39,316 nt of DNA from Cognatiyoonia sp965661665. Its GTDB lineage: Bacteria; Pseudomonadota; Alphaproteobacteria; Rhodobacterales; Rhodobacteraceae. Within the stretch, counting starts at the first letter, position 1. Each line of letters begins with the position of its first letter. Of this stretch, positions 7,511 through 17,034 are shown in pieces. Below the pieces are notes generated by a model, which was not told the origin of the DNA, made no database searches, and was given only the letters and a program-made list of their open reading frames with translations. The stretch spans positions 1 to 39,316 of the forward strand of contig NZ_CBFIEO010000020.1 of NCBI RefSeq assembly GCF_965661665.1, written 5' to 3'. The position numbers and the translations under genes were made by a program.

Positions 7511-8185
7511 ATGTCTGCCATGCTTCAAAATCTTCTCAAAGATCCGGGTACACACCCCGGTGCGGCGGCGTGCACATTGGCGGAGGTGTTCGCCGAAACC
7601 GCGACCGATGCGGCGGCGGTGGCCTTTGCCTTGGCGCGTATTCCCAAAAGCAGTGCGCCGATTTTATGGGTGCAGGACCGGCTGTCGCGCAAGGAAACAG
7701 GGCGCCCGTATCTGGCGGGTCTTTGGCAAACGCGGCCGATTATTATGGTCGATCTGTCCCGCGCGGTCGATGTGCTTTGGGCGATGGAGGATGGCTTGCG
7801 CTGTGCCTCGCTCGCCGCTGTGCTGGGGGAGGTGTGGGGCGATCCGCCCGCGCTCGATTTTACGGCCAGCAAACGTCTTGCGATGCGGGCGGAGGCGGCA
7901 GAGGTGCCTTGTTGGTTGATCCGCCGCGCCGCCAGCGCGAATTTGAGCGCGGCGCGGGAGCGTTGGCGCGTGGCGTCCTTGCCCGCGGCGCGTCACCCGC
8001 ACGATGCCCACGCACCGGGTCAACCGCGTTGGTCGCTGGAGTTGTTCCGCGCGCGGGGTGGCAAGCCGGGTCAGTGGGTTGGCCGCTATGACCGGACGAC
8101 GGATCGTCTCCATTTCGCTGCCCCACTTCGCGATGGAGCGGTGGCAAAGAGTGAAGGAACGGCAGGGCAACGCGCCGCCGGATGA
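7511..8185 (+). CDS. imuA: ImuA, SOS mutagenesis protein
   Basis: About 224 aa, first gene of the SOS-induced imuA-imuB-dnaE2 translesion cassette. The N-terminal half (LAEVFAETATDAAAVAFALA, ILWVQDRLSRKETGRPYLAG) and the C-terminal RWSLELFRARGGKPGQWVG segment fit the RecA-related ImuA family of Rhodobacteraceae, which supports ImuB/DnaE2 during lesion bypass. GTG 7508 and ATG 7511 are adjacent possible starts; ATG is chosen, and no strong Shine-Dalgarno is visible. The 3' end overlaps imuB by 98 bases in another frame. Identification relies on context plus the C-terminal motif. Confidence 0.85.
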   Translation: MSAMLQNLLKDPGTHPGAAACTLAEVFAETATDAAAVAFALARIPKSSAPILWVQDRLSRKETGRPYLAGLWQTRPIIMVDLSRAVDVLWAMEDGLRCASLAAVLGEVWGDPPALDFTASKRLAMRAEAAEVPCWLIRRAASANLSAARERWRVASLPAARHPHDAHAPGQPRWSLELFRARGGKPGQWVGRYDRTTDRLHFAAPLRDGAVAKSEGTAGQRAAG

Positions 8186-9620
8186 CATCCCCATAGTGTT
8201 GGCGCGTGAGGGGCATCATGGCCCTGTGATCCATGCGGTCAATCGCGCGGCGCGTCTGGGCGGGATCATTGTGGGCATGCGCGTTGTTGATATGCGGGCG
8301 ATTTGCCCTGATTTGCAGGTGGAATATGCCGATCTGAATGGCGACCGTGCGGCGCTTGACCGGTTGGTGCTGTGGGCGCGGCGGTGGTGTCCGTGGACGG
8401 TGCGCGATGGCCAGGATGGTTTGATCTTGGACACCACGGGGTCTGATCACTTGCTGGGAGGTGAGGCCAAGATGCTGGTGGAGATGGAGACGCAGCTATC
8501 CCTTCTGGGCCTCACCGCTGATCTGGCGATTGCGCCAACGTGGGGGGCGGCGTGGGCGCTTGCGCGGTTCGGTGGTGTGCGGGCGATTGCTGCCCCTGAT
8601 CAGGTGGATGCACTGCTGGCACCTTTGCCCGTACCAGCCCTGCGGCTGGAAAGTGATGTGATCCTTCTGCTGCGGCGGTTGGGTTTGAAAACGGTGGGTG
8701 ATCTCATGGCCGTCCCGCGCCTGTCGCTGACCCGCCGCTTTGTGAAGGCAAAGCTGGAGGGCAATCCCCTGATGCGGCTTGATCAGGCGCAGGGGCGCTT
8801 GGCTGAACCTGTGGCGAGCATCGATGCCGCGCCACGGTTCTGGGTGCAAAGCCGTCTGGCCGAACCGATCTTTGACCCGACGCCGTATCTGCCTGAGCTC
8901 TGCGACGCGCTTTGCGCGGATCTAAAGCGGGCAGGGCGCGGGTGTCGTCGGTTGCATTTGCAGGTCTACCGCACTGATGGCGATGTCAGCCATGTGAGCG
9001 TGGCCACATCTGCCCCGACGCGCGACCCCGATCATTTGCACAGCCTATTTCGTGACAAGCTCGACCGTCTTAACCCTGGGTTTGGTTTTGATTTGATCAC
9101 ATTGGAAGCAGGCAGTGTGGAGGCGCTTGATGAACGCCAGACGCAGCTTGATGGCAAGGTAGACGAAGGGCTGCATCTGGATCGTCTGGTCGATCGATTG
9201 AGCGCCAAATTTGGCCCCCGCAGCGTCAAACGCCTGATCCCCCGTGAAAGCTATATTCCGGAGCGGGCCGAAGGTTGGGTGGCAGCGCTGACAAAAGCGA
9301 AGGAGGAGGCGGTCCTGCGGGAGCGTAACCGCCCGTTGCGTCTGTTCGATCATCCAGAAGAAGTGCGCGTGCTTTATGCCGTGCCCGAAGGCCCGCCGCA
9401 GCAGTTCATCTGGCGCAGGCGCACGCATCGGGTGACGCGCTATGCCGGGCCAGAACGGATCGCGCCGGAGTGGTGGACGGATAAGGCCGGCACACGGCTG
9501 CGCGATTACTTCCAGATTGAGGATCAGCGCGGTCAGCGGCTGTGGCTTTACCGCGAAGGGCTGCATGACGATGGGCGCGGCGGCAACCCGCGCTGGTTCG
9601 TGCAGGGCTTGTTCGCGTGA
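8088..9620 (+). CDS. imuB: ImuB, Y-family polymerase-like mutasome protein
   Basis: About 510 aa. It begins TGRRIVSISLPHFAMERWQ, as ImuB proteins do, followed by Y-family palm/finger sequence (AVNRAARLGGIIVGMRV, AALDRLVLWARRWCPWT). The catalytic Asp-Glu pair of active Y polymerases is replaced (DGLILDTTGSDHLLGG), as expected for ImuB, which works as a scaffold bridging DnaE2 and the beta clamp. A short RPLRLF segment in the C-terminal half resembles a clamp-binding motif. The frame stays open up to 8004 but ATG 8088 starts the conserved sequence. The start lies inside imuA; dnaE2 begins nine bases after the stop. Confidence 0.9.
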   Translation: MTGRRIVSISLPHFAMERWQRVKERQGNAPPDDIPIVLAREGHHGPVIHAVNRAARLGGIIVGMRVVDMRAICPDLQVEYADLNGDRAALDRLVLWARRWCPWTVRDGQDGLILDTTGSDHLLGGEAKMLVEMETQLSLLGLTADLAIAPTWGAAWALARFGGVRAIAAPDQVDALLAPLPVPALRLESDVILLLRRLGLKTVGDLMAVPRLSLTRRFVKAKLEGNPLMRLDQAQGRLAEPVASIDAAPRFWVQSRLAEPIFDPTPYLPELCDALCADLKRAGRGCRRLHLQVYRTDGDVSHVSVATSAPTRDPDHLHSLFRDKLDRLNPGFGFDLITLEAGSVEALDERQTQLDGKVDEGLHLDRLVDRLSAKFGPRSVKRLIPRESYIPERAEGWVAALTKAKEEAVLRERNRPLRLFDHPEEVRVLYAVPEGPPQQFIWRRRTHRVTRYAGPERIAPEWWTDKAGTRLRDYFQIEDQRGQRLWLYREGLHDDGRGGNPRWFVQGLFA

Positions 9621-9629
9621 GGGGGTCTG

Positions 9630-12600
9630 ATGCCAGAGAATGATCATCAATACCCCCGCCGCACGATTGAAGAGGAGGGCTTCGCCCGAAACGCCCGCGC
9701 GCCTTACGTAGAACTGGGCGTGACGACCTGCTTTTCGTTTCTGCGGGGGGCGTCGGATGCGGTTGATCTGAGTGTGACGGCCCATGCGCTGGGCTATGAC
9801 GCGCTGGGCTGTGCGGATCTCAATACGATGGCGGGGGTGGTGCGGCTCCATGCGGAGGCACGCAAGGCAGCGATGAGGCCTGTGATCGGCTGTCGGCTGC
9901 AATTGGTGACGGGTGATGAATTTCTGGCCTACCCACGCGACCGCGCGGCCTATGGGCGGCTCTGCACGTTGCTCTCAAAAGGCAAGATGCATGATGTTGA
10001 TGGCGTGTGGCAGGCGAAAGGGGCTTGTGACATCACGCTCGACGATCTGGTCGCGCATTGCGAGGGGGTGCAATTAATCGCCGTGCCCAGCCCTGATCTG
10101 ACGCATTTTGAGGCGGGGTTTCAATGTTTGAAACGTGCTTTGCCGACGATGCAGTACATCGCGGTCAGCTATCTTTATTGCGGTGATGATCGCGCGCGGA
10201 TCAATCGTTTGGACCAGTTCGCCAAGCGGCACGGCATGTCGATCTTGGCCACCAACGATGTGCGGTATCATGCATCAGAGCGGCGTCCGTTGCAGGATGT
10301 GATGACCTGTATTTTGCACAAGACCACGATCCAGAAAGCGGGGTTCTTAGCTTAACGCCAATGCGGAGCGGCACCTGAAATCGCCCGCGCAGATGCAGAC
10401 CTTGTTTGCCGAATGGCCCCACGCCATTCGTGCGACGCGCAAGGTGGCCGATCAGTGCAATTTCTGCCTGACAGAGCTGGCCTACGAATACCCAAAAGAG
10501 ACCGTGCCAGAGGGGATGACCCCGCATGAGTATCTGGAGGATATCACATGGAAAGGGGCCGCGTGGCGCTATCCCGATGGTGTGCCAAACCGGATCACGG
10601 AGACGCTGAAGAAAGAGCTGGTGTTGATACGAAAGCTCGACATCGCGCAGTACTTTTTGACTGTTTATCAGGTGGTTAACTTCGCCCGCTATGACTGCAA
10701 GCCTGCGATCCTCTGCCAAGGGCGAGGGTCGGCGGCGAACTCGGCTGTCTGCTATGTGCTGGGCATCACTGCGGTTGACCCCAGCCAGAATGATCTGCTG
10801 TTTGAGCGGTTCATCAGTGAGGAGCGCAAAGAGCCGCCTGATATCGATGTCGATTTTGAGCATGAGCGACGCGAAGAGGTGATCCAGCATATCTATGACA
10901 CCTACGGCCGGAACCGTGCGGCGCTTTGTGCGACTGTGATCCACTACCGCCCGCGCATGGCAGTGCGGGAGGTGGGTAAGGTCATGGGCTTGTCGGAGGA
11001 TATCACCACCGCGCTGTCCAAGACGATCTGGGGCTCTTGGGGGCGAGAGGTTGGCGCGAAGGAGGCGGCAGAGGCGGGGATTGATCTATCCGACCCGCTG
11101 ATGGCGCGGACGATCAAGCTGGCCGATCAGATGATCGGGATGCCGCGTCACTTGGGCCAGCATGTGGGGGGCTTCATCCTGACGGAGAACCCGCTCGTAC
11201 AGACAGTGCCCATTGGCAATGGCGCGATGCCGGATCGGTCGTTCATCGAATGGGACAAGGACGACATTGATGAGCTGCGCATCCTCAAGGTCGATGTGCT
11301 GGCGCTGGGCATGCTCACCTGCATCCGCAAAGCCTTTGATCTGATTGCTTCGCACCACGACAAACGCTTCACCCTCGCCAACATCGAGGAGGGGGACGTT
11401 GCCACCTATGACATGCTCTGCAAAGGCGACAGTCTGGGCGTGTTTCAGGTGGAAAGCCGTGCGCAGATGAACATGTTGCCACGGCTGAAGCCGCGCGAGT
11501 TTTATGATCTGGTCATTCAGGTCGCCATCGTGCGGCCTGGCCCCATCCAAGGCGATATGGTCCATCCCTATTTGCGCAGGCGGGCTGGGAAAGAGCCGGA
11601 GGAGTACCCATCCCCCGCGCCACCGCACGACCCTGATGAGCTGCGCCATGTACTGTCGCGCACCAAAGGCGTGCCGATCTTTCAGGAACAAGCGATGAAG
11701 CTGGCGATGGTCGCGGCAGAGTTTTCCCCTGATGAGGCGAACCAGTTGCGCAAGGCGATGGCGACGTTCCGGTCCAAGGGCACGATTGGTGCATTGGAGA
11801 ACAAGATGGTCAGCCGGATGATCCGACGTGGCTACGAGGCGGAGTTTGCCGCCCGCTGTTTCAACCAGATCAAAGGGTTTGGTGATTACGGTTTTCCCGA
11901 AAGTCATGCGGCGAGCTTTGCGCATCTGGTCTATGTCTCAAGCTGGATTAAGTGCCATTATCCTGATGTATTCTGCGCGGCTTTGCTGAACTCACAACCG
12001 ATGGGATTTTATGCCCCTGCGCAGATCGTGCGGGACGCGCGGGAGCATGGCGTGATCGTGCGTGGTGTGGATGTGAATTACAGCGATTGGGACACCACGC
12101 TGGAGGTACTGCGCCCCGGTGTTTTTGCCGTGCGGCTTGGTCTGCGGCAGGTCGATGGGATGCGGCAGGCGGTGGCGGACCGGATGATGGCCGCGCGCCG
12201 CGTACCTTTTGGCAGTTTGGCCGACCTCAAAGAACGCGCGAAGGTCGATGCAGGCACGATGCGAAAACTGGCGGCGGCAGATGCGTTCCGGTCGATGGCG
12301 CTGGATCGTCGACAGGCGCTTTGGGATGCGCGGGCGTTGCGCGATGCGCCTGATCTGCCGCTTTTTGGAGGTCATAAGGACGAGGGGGAGGAGGTGCGCG
12401 TGCGCCTGCCTCAGATGCCGGTGTGTGAGCATGTGGTGGCTGATTATCAGACGACACGCCTGTCCCTGAAGGCGCATCCGATGTCGTTCCTCAGGACCAG
12501 TATGCGCAAGCAGGGGTATCGCAGCACAGACCAGCTTGAGCATATGCGCAACGGTCAATCGGTGCGCCTTGCGGGGATTGTCCTGATCCGGCAGCGGCCA

Positions 12601-12933
12601 GGCAGTGCGAAAGGGGTCTGCTTTATCATGTTGGAGGATGAGACAGGCGTTGCCAATTTGGTCGTCTGGCCCAAGGTGATGGAAGCATTTCGCAAGGTGA
12701 TTATGCGCGCGCGGGTGATAGATGTGCGCGGCACCGTACAGCGCAGTGATGATGTCATCCACGTCGTCGCCCACGATCTGATTGATCGCAGCGACGCTTT
12801 AGAACGGCTGTCAAACGACGTGATGGAGCCGCCGCTGGCGCGGGCTGATGAAGTGAAACGTGCTTTGCCGCACTCGCGCGGGCAGCACCCGCGCAATGTG
12901 CGTGTGATCCCTAAGTCACGGGACTTTCACTGA
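9630..12933 (+). pseudogene. dnaE2: error-prone DNA polymerase DnaE2, frameshifted
   Basis: This is the C-family translesion polymerase of the mutasome, split by one frameshift. The first frame (ATG 9630 to TAA 10353-10355, 241 aa) holds the PHP domain (YVELGVTTCFSFLRGASDA). Homology resumes one frame over at 10351 (LNANAERHLKSPAQMQTLF) and runs to 12933. The downstream part carries GRGSAANSAVCYVLGI and the catalytic aspartates in PPDIDVDFEHERREE, the HhH/OB region and a clamp-like DLPLF. Span 3304 bases is 3n+1, so one base gained or two lost near 10350 explains the break. Restored length (~1100 aa) is normal for DnaE2. A fragment starting at ATG 10393 would lack PHP. Either a real null mutation or a sequencing error. 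Confidence 0.9.
10344..10360 (+). other. frameshift site in dnaE2
   Basis: TTC TTA GCT TAA in the upstream frame becomes CTT AAC GCC AAT in the downstream frame. Family sequence expected here is G-F-L-x-L-N-A-N-A-E. No classical slippery heptamer or stimulatory structure is evident, so programmed frameshifting is not favoured. Confidence 0.75.
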
Positions 12934-13235
12934 CCTTTTCACCTGCCAAAAGTGCGGCATTGCCGCCGGCGGCCGTTGTATCGGTGCAGACGTGTTGCTC
13001 CCTCACAAAGGATTTGAGCGCATAGACTGTTCCCAGAAGCGGGATGATCTTTCCTTCTCGCGCCGCAAGGGTTTGTCGGATGTGGTGTTGATCAGGTGCG
13101 TCGTCCCAATGCGCCACGGCTTCGAAGTTTGTCAGGGTGCCAAGGGCTTCCACGTCGCAGGACAGGACAACGGGTTGTGCCCCATTCAGCCTTGCCAGAC
13201 GCGCCTGTTTTGCGCTGACGTCAGACAGATTTCCT
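12911..13235 (-). pseudogene. putA: C-terminal remnant of bifunctional proline utilisation protein PutA
   Basis: The last ~108 codons read SAKQARLARLNGAQPVVLSC, EAL, then REGKIIPLLGTV, FVREQHVCTDTTAAGGNAAL and LAGEKVSESPVT. The block R-x-V-C-x-x-T-T-A-A-G-G-N-A-x-L-L-A is the hallmark of the extreme C-terminus of PutA (proline dehydrogenase / P5C dehydrogenase, ~1000+ aa). All catalytic domains are missing, so this is a tail fragment. It is convergent with dnaE2, overlapping its last 23 bases. At its 5' side it runs directly into an integrase-like fragment in another frame, which suggests a deletion joined the two. Confidence 0.75.
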
Positions 13236-13349
13236 GACCTGCTTGTCGCTGGGCTTCTTGCGAAGCTGCTCAGGTTTGGTGACAAACACGTACCAGCTTT
13301 CTTTTCCCGATACCTTGCGAAGCGTCGGCCTGTTGTAGTTTCGATCCAT
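13221..13349 (-). pseudogene. N-terminal fragment of a phage-type integrase
   Basis: A 42-codon ORF from ATG 13349: MDRNYNRPTLRKVSGKESWY, VFVTKPEQLRKKPSDKQVRK, SV. The NRPTLRKV...WYVFVTKPEQLR...KQVRKS pattern resembles the first beta-strands of tyrosine recombinase N-terminal domains (x-WYV-x-x-x-P-x-x-L...R-x-S). It then stops and passes into putA tail sequence. Its start lies 76 bases from the 3' end of tRNA-Cys and reads away from it, the usual geometry of an integrase at its attachment site. Catalytic R-H-R-Y regions are gone. Confidence 0.55.
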
Positions 13350-13424
13350 CTGTCAAACCCCTTCGTAGGTCCCTGAATGTACGAAAAGGCTTATAATTTA
13401 AGGATGTTAAGGCAATGAAAAGAT

Positions 13425-13498
13425 TGGAGGCGAGTACCGGAATCGAACCGGTGTACACGGATTTGCAATCCGCTGCGTCACCACTCCGCCAACTCGCC
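13425..13498 (-). tRNA. tRNA-Cys (GCA)
   Basis: The minus strand shows acceptor GGCGAGT paired with ACTCGCC, an anticodon loop with GCA flanked by GATT/AAATC, a T-arm CCGGTTCGATTCCGG and an encoded 3' TCCA. Length 74 with CCA. An integrase fragment lies at its 3' side, so the gene may have served as an attachment site. Confidence 0.97.
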
Positions 13499-13640
13499 GC
13501 TCTGTGGTTGATGTCGCATTATACCATTGAAATTGACCGTGCAAGGCGCTGTGTTTTGTGATCAGATTTGAGGTGATTGATGAAGCGGTTTAGGTATGGC
13601 ATCAGGGCCGTGGAACAACGCCAGATGATAGGGTGAAATC

Positions 13641-14294
13641 GTGACTGACTATGCCAAACGCAGAACCATGATGGTGGACACGCAGGTGCGGCCGTCCGAT
13701 GTGACGAAATTCCCGATCATTGATGCGATGCTCGACACGCCGCGGGAGCTTTTCGTGCCGGATGCGATGCGTGAGGCAACATATGTCGGCGAAAACCTCG
13801 ATATCGGAGGCGGACGCACGCTGTTGGAGCCTCGGACATTCGCCAAGATGGTGGATGCATTGACGATCGATCCTGAGGATGTCGTGCTCGATATCGGTTG
13901 CGGGCTTGGGTACTCGACAGCCATTGCTGCGCAGCTTTCTGAGTTCGCTGTTGGGGTCGAGGATGATGCGGATCGTGCCTCCGATGCGCAGGCGCTTCTG
14001 TCTCGGATAGGGATCGACAATGCAGCCATCTTTAGTGGGTCACTTGCTGAAGGTGCTGCAAAATCAGGACCTTATGACATTATCATGATCCAAGGCGCGA
14101 TTGAAGCCTTTCCGAAGGCGCTGGAAGATCAACTCAAAGACGGCGGTCGCGTTGGCGCCCTTTTTGCGGATGGCGCGTTGGGCGTGGTGCGGATCGGTCA
14201 CAAACGCGATGGTCGGATCACGTGGCGTGATGCATTTAATGCCAATGCGCCGATTTTGGCGGATTTTTTGCGCCAAGATACGTTTACCCTCTAA
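13641..14294 (+). CDS. protein-L-isoaspartate O-methyltransferase family protein
   Basis: A 217-aa class I SAM-dependent methyltransferase. VLDIGCGLGYSTAIAAQ (about 83-99) is the SAM-binding motif I; the preceding GENLDIGGGRTLLEPRTFAKM matches the PCMT substrate loop that precedes it in isoaspartyl methyltransferases. It would methylate isoaspartyl residues for repair of aged proteins, though the family member next to TolC in alphaproteobacteria is a shortened paralogue and its substrate is unproven. GTG 13641 is the start, preceded by AGGGTGA. TolC follows 54 bases downstream in the same direction, so the two may form an operon. Confidence 0.85.
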   Translation: MTDYAKRRTMMVDTQVRPSDVTKFPIIDAMLDTPRELFVPDAMREATYVGENLDIGGGRTLLEPRTFAKMVDALTIDPEDVVLDIGCGLGYSTAIAAQLSEFAVGVEDDADRASDAQALLSRIGIDNAAIFSGSLAEGAAKSGPYDIIMIQGAIEAFPKALEDQLKDGGRVGALFADGALGVVRIGHKRDGRITWRDAFNANAPILADFLRQDTFTL

Positions 14295-14348
14295 CGAATC
14301 GGCAAAGCCGTCCTATGTTGTCCTAAAGACATTTAAGGGGACTGCATC

Positions 14349-15704
14349 ATGAAGCTCGTTCGCGTCATAGCATTGGCATTGGCAGCCGGGATTGGTGCTC
14401 CAGCACAAGCCGAGACTTTGGCAGATGCACTGACGTCTGCCTACAACCATTCTGGGCTCCTTGATCAGAACCGTGCTTTGCTGCGTGCCGCGGATGAAGA
14501 TGTGGCCATTGCAGTGTCAGCAACGCTCCCTGTGATCAACTGGTCGGTCAGCGCGTCCTACCAAGATCCGCGCCCGCCCGGGGTCGATCTGATCACGGAA
14601 ACAGCGACCATCTCTGGGCAGTTGACGCTCTACGATTTTGGGGCGAGCCAGATCGCGATTGATGCGCAAAAGGAACTGGTCCTCGCAACGCGCCAGTCGC
14701 TACGCAACGTAGAACAGCAGGTTCTGCTTCGCGCGGTTGAGGCGTACATGAACGTTCGGCGTGAGCTGGAGTTTGTGGCGTTACGCGAAAGCAATGTGCG
14801 ACTGATCACGCAAGAATTCCGCGCAGCGCAAGACCGCTTTGACGTGGGAGAGGTGACGCGGACGGATGTGTCGCTTGCCGAAGCGCGGCTTGCTGCGGCG
14901 CGCAGCCTGCTGGCCGCAGCGCAGGGAAATCTGGCCCGCGCGGTGGAAGAATTTAAGGCGGCTGTTGGCAGGCGTCCGAACCAACCCGCCCCCGTCAACG
15001 CCGCACCTGTGTCGCGTAGCCTAGCGAATGCAAAGAGCTTTGCCGTTCGCAATCACCCCAGCGTGCTGGAAAGCAGACATTCGGTCGCGGCGGCCGAACT
15101 CAACATCATGCGGGCTGAGGCTGCGTTGAAGCCGACGATTAACCTGAGCGGTCAGGTGTCTCGGAACTTGGAAAGTGGTGCGGACACCACAACAGGATTG
15201 AGCGTGACGGCGAGCGGCCCGATTTACGCCGGCGGTCGGCTTTCTGCGCAAATCCGTCAGTTCATGGCGCGCCGGGATGCGGCGCGCGCTGGGCTGCATA
15301 TCACCCGCCACAGCATTGAACAGCAGGTTGGCAATGCGTACTCCTTCCTCGAAGTGGCGCGTGCGTCTCGCCAAGCCTCGGATCAGCAGGTGCGCGCGGC
15401 GACAGTGGCCTTCCGCGGTGTGCGAGAGGAAGCTTCCCTCGGCGCGCGGACAACATTGGATGTCTTAAACGGGGAGCAGGAGCTTCTCGATGCACGCGCA
15501 AACACCATTTCGGCGCAAGCAGATGAGGTGATTGCGTCGTATACGGTTCTGGCCTCCATGGGATTGCTGACTGCTGAGCACTTGCGACTGCCCGTTCAGA
15601 TTTACGATCCGACCGAATACTACAATCTGGTAGATGATGCACCGGCGGCCATGTCGGCCCAAGGAAAAGCGCTGGAGCGGGTTTTAGAAGCTTTGGGCAA
15701 GTAA
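14349..15704 (+). CDS. tolC: TolC family outer membrane efflux protein
   Basis: 451 aa. The signal peptide (KLVRVIALALAAGIGAPAQA) is followed by ETLADALTSAYNHSGLLDQN, the standard first helix of TolC. Two OEP repeats follow, containing the paired coiled-coil stretches (RFDVGEVTRTDVSLAEARLA at about 175 and ARTTLDVLNGEQELLDARAN at about 375) that build the periplasmic tunnel. It forms the outer-membrane exit duct of type I secretion and RND efflux systems. AAGGGGA precedes ATG 14349. It sits between the PCMT-family gene and the PopZ-like gene, a common alphaproteobacterial arrangement. Confidence 0.93.
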   Translation: MKLVRVIALALAAGIGAPAQAETLADALTSAYNHSGLLDQNRALLRAADEDVAIAVSATLPVINWSVSASYQDPRPPGVDLITETATISGQLTLYDFGASQIAIDAQKELVLATRQSLRNVEQQVLLRAVEAYMNVRRELEFVALRESNVRLITQEFRAAQDRFDVGEVTRTDVSLAEARLAAARSLLAAAQGNLARAVEEFKAAVGRRPNQPAPVNAAPVSRSLANAKSFAVRNHPSVLESRHSVAAAELNIMRAEAALKPTINLSGQVSRNLESGADTTTGLSVTASGPIYAGGRLSAQIRQFMARRDAARAGLHITRHSIEQQVGNAYSFLEVARASRQASDQQVRAATVAFRGVREEASLGARTTLDVLNGEQELLDARANTISAQADEVIASYTVLASMGLLTAEHLRLPVQIYDPTEYYNLVDDAPAAMSAQGKALERVLEALGK

Positions 15705-15792
15705 AGCCAACGCCAGCAAAAAAGCCCATGTCGATTGTTTCATTAACCACTTCCGGCTAGAGTTACCGTGGTGCGCAAGCAGGAAGACAAGA

Positions 15793-17034
15793 ATGTCCGA
15801 TCCAGTTTCGAATGTGCAAATTGAAGAGGTGTTGTCTTCGATCCGTTCCCTTGTGTCCCGAGGCGACAAGGCAAAGCGCGAAAAGCGCCGTGAATATGGG
15901 GATGATAACGACACCAGCAACCCGGTTGAGAAGCTGGTTTTGACGCCTGCGTTGCGGATTTCCGAGGAAGAAGACCAAAGCACTGGTCCTGCAGAAGATG
16001 CAGAATCGGATGCTGCCTCCGTCGGTGCGTTTGTCCTCACTGCTGAAGAGCATGCCGTCGATCGCGAAACAGAGGCCCTCAAAGACATCTTTGTTGGCGA
16101 GCCGCATCAAGTGCCTGAAACGCCCGATTTGCAAAGCCTTTTGGGTGTGCGGGATGACCCGCTTGATTTCGTCGAAAGTTATGTTGTTGCGCCTGAGGAC
16201 GATCCAGTCGTCGAAGCCGTCCTAGAGGATGTGGCTGAAGAAGCAGACGTGGAGACCGCGGCAACGGAAGAGGTAGAAACCTCTCGCGCCAGTTTGGAAG
16301 CGACGATTGCCGCCCTTGAAGCTGCTGTGACAAGCAGCACGGAAGAATTTGAACCCGATGGGAGCAAAGTGGCGTTTTCATCTTCGTGGAAGGGTGATGC
16401 CGCTGAAGAGCCAGCAGAAGAGTTGGAAGTCGCACCAGTCGAAGCCGATGAAGTGGACGCCGAAGAAGACGACGCTAATGACGGCGTGCTTGTTCTGCGG
16501 AATTTCGTTTCAAACCGTTCTGGACCAGCGAACGAGGATGTTGAGCCTGCGGTTGCCACGGACGAGTCAGAGTTTGTGGCCTCCGACGTGGACACAATCG
16601 AGCCGGACGCGATGGAAATGGCGTCCGAGACCGATGCTGTTGAACCCATCGAAGCAGAAGACACGGCAGATGAAGCGAATGAGCACGGGCGTATCTTCTG
16701 CGTTGTTTCTGATCAGCCTGTGGATGAAACGAAAGAAGAGGCTATCGCTGGTCCCGTTGGACCGAGCACCGGCACGCCGCTTTCCTTTGACGAAGACGAC
16801 TTCGGCGATGAGATGATCGGCGGGGAAGACCTTCCTGCCGCCTTGGATGACGACGATATGTCGACCGCGCTGGCGGCTGGCGTCGCACTTGATGAAGAGG
16901 TCCTGAAAAAGATCGTCTCACAAGTACTGAAAGGTGAGCTTGAAGGCGAGCTGGGTGAAACCATCACTCGTAACGTCCGCCGTTTGGTCCGCCGCGAAAT
17001 CAACCGTGTGCTGACGCACCAAGAGCTTCAGTAA
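15793..17034 (+). CDS. PopZ-like / DUF2497 domain protein
   Basis: 413 aa. Short conserved N-terminal IEEVLSSIRSLVSR and C-terminal EEVLKKIVSQVLKGELEGEL, RNVRRLVRREINRVL flank a long, Glu/Asp/Val/Ala-rich, low-complexity middle (about residues 90-370). That plan, terminal helices plus an acidic disordered linker, is that of the polar organising protein PopZ (DUF2497), which self-assembles at cell poles and recruits chromosome-segregation proteins. Caulobacter PopZ is under 200 aa, so this linker is much expanded. The middle is rich in GAA/GAC/GTC codons. AGGAAGA precedes ATG. The 3' end overlaps cobQ by seven bases tail to tail. Confidence 0.75.
   Translation: MSDPVSNVQIEEVLSSIRSLVSRGDKAKREKRREYGDDNDTSNPVEKLVLTPALRISEEEDQSTGPAEDAESDAASVGAFVLTAEEHAVDRETEALKDIFVGEPHQVPETPDLQSLLGVRDDPLDFVESYVVAPEDDPVVEAVLEDVAEEADVETAATEEVETSRASLEATIAALEAAVTSSTEEFEPDGSKVAFSSSWKGDAAEEPAEELEVAPVEADEVDAEEDDANDGVLVLRNFVSNRSGPANEDVEPAVATDESEFVASDVDTIEPDAMEMASETDAVEPIEAEDTADEANEHGRIFCVVSDQPVDETKEEAIAGPVGPSTGTPLSFDEDDFGDEMIGGEDLPAALDDDDMSTALAAGVALDEEVLKKIVSQVLKGELEGELGETITRNVRRLVRREINRVLTHQELQ

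Noticed and set aside
10344..10360. Programmed +1 frameshifting in dnaE2
   Set aside because: No slippery sequence such as CTT-TGA, and tRNA-Ala could not re-pair on CTT; other DnaE2 proteins need no frameshift as far as I know.
11086..12774. Two long minus-strand frames opposite dnaE2 (279 and 260 codons)
   Set aside because: Shadow frames; His/Arg/Gln-rich products typical of antisense reading in GC-rich genes.
12992..13376. Plus-strand frames of about 80 codons across the putA/integrase remnants
   Set aside because: Antisense of better supported minus-strand remnants; no family resemblance.
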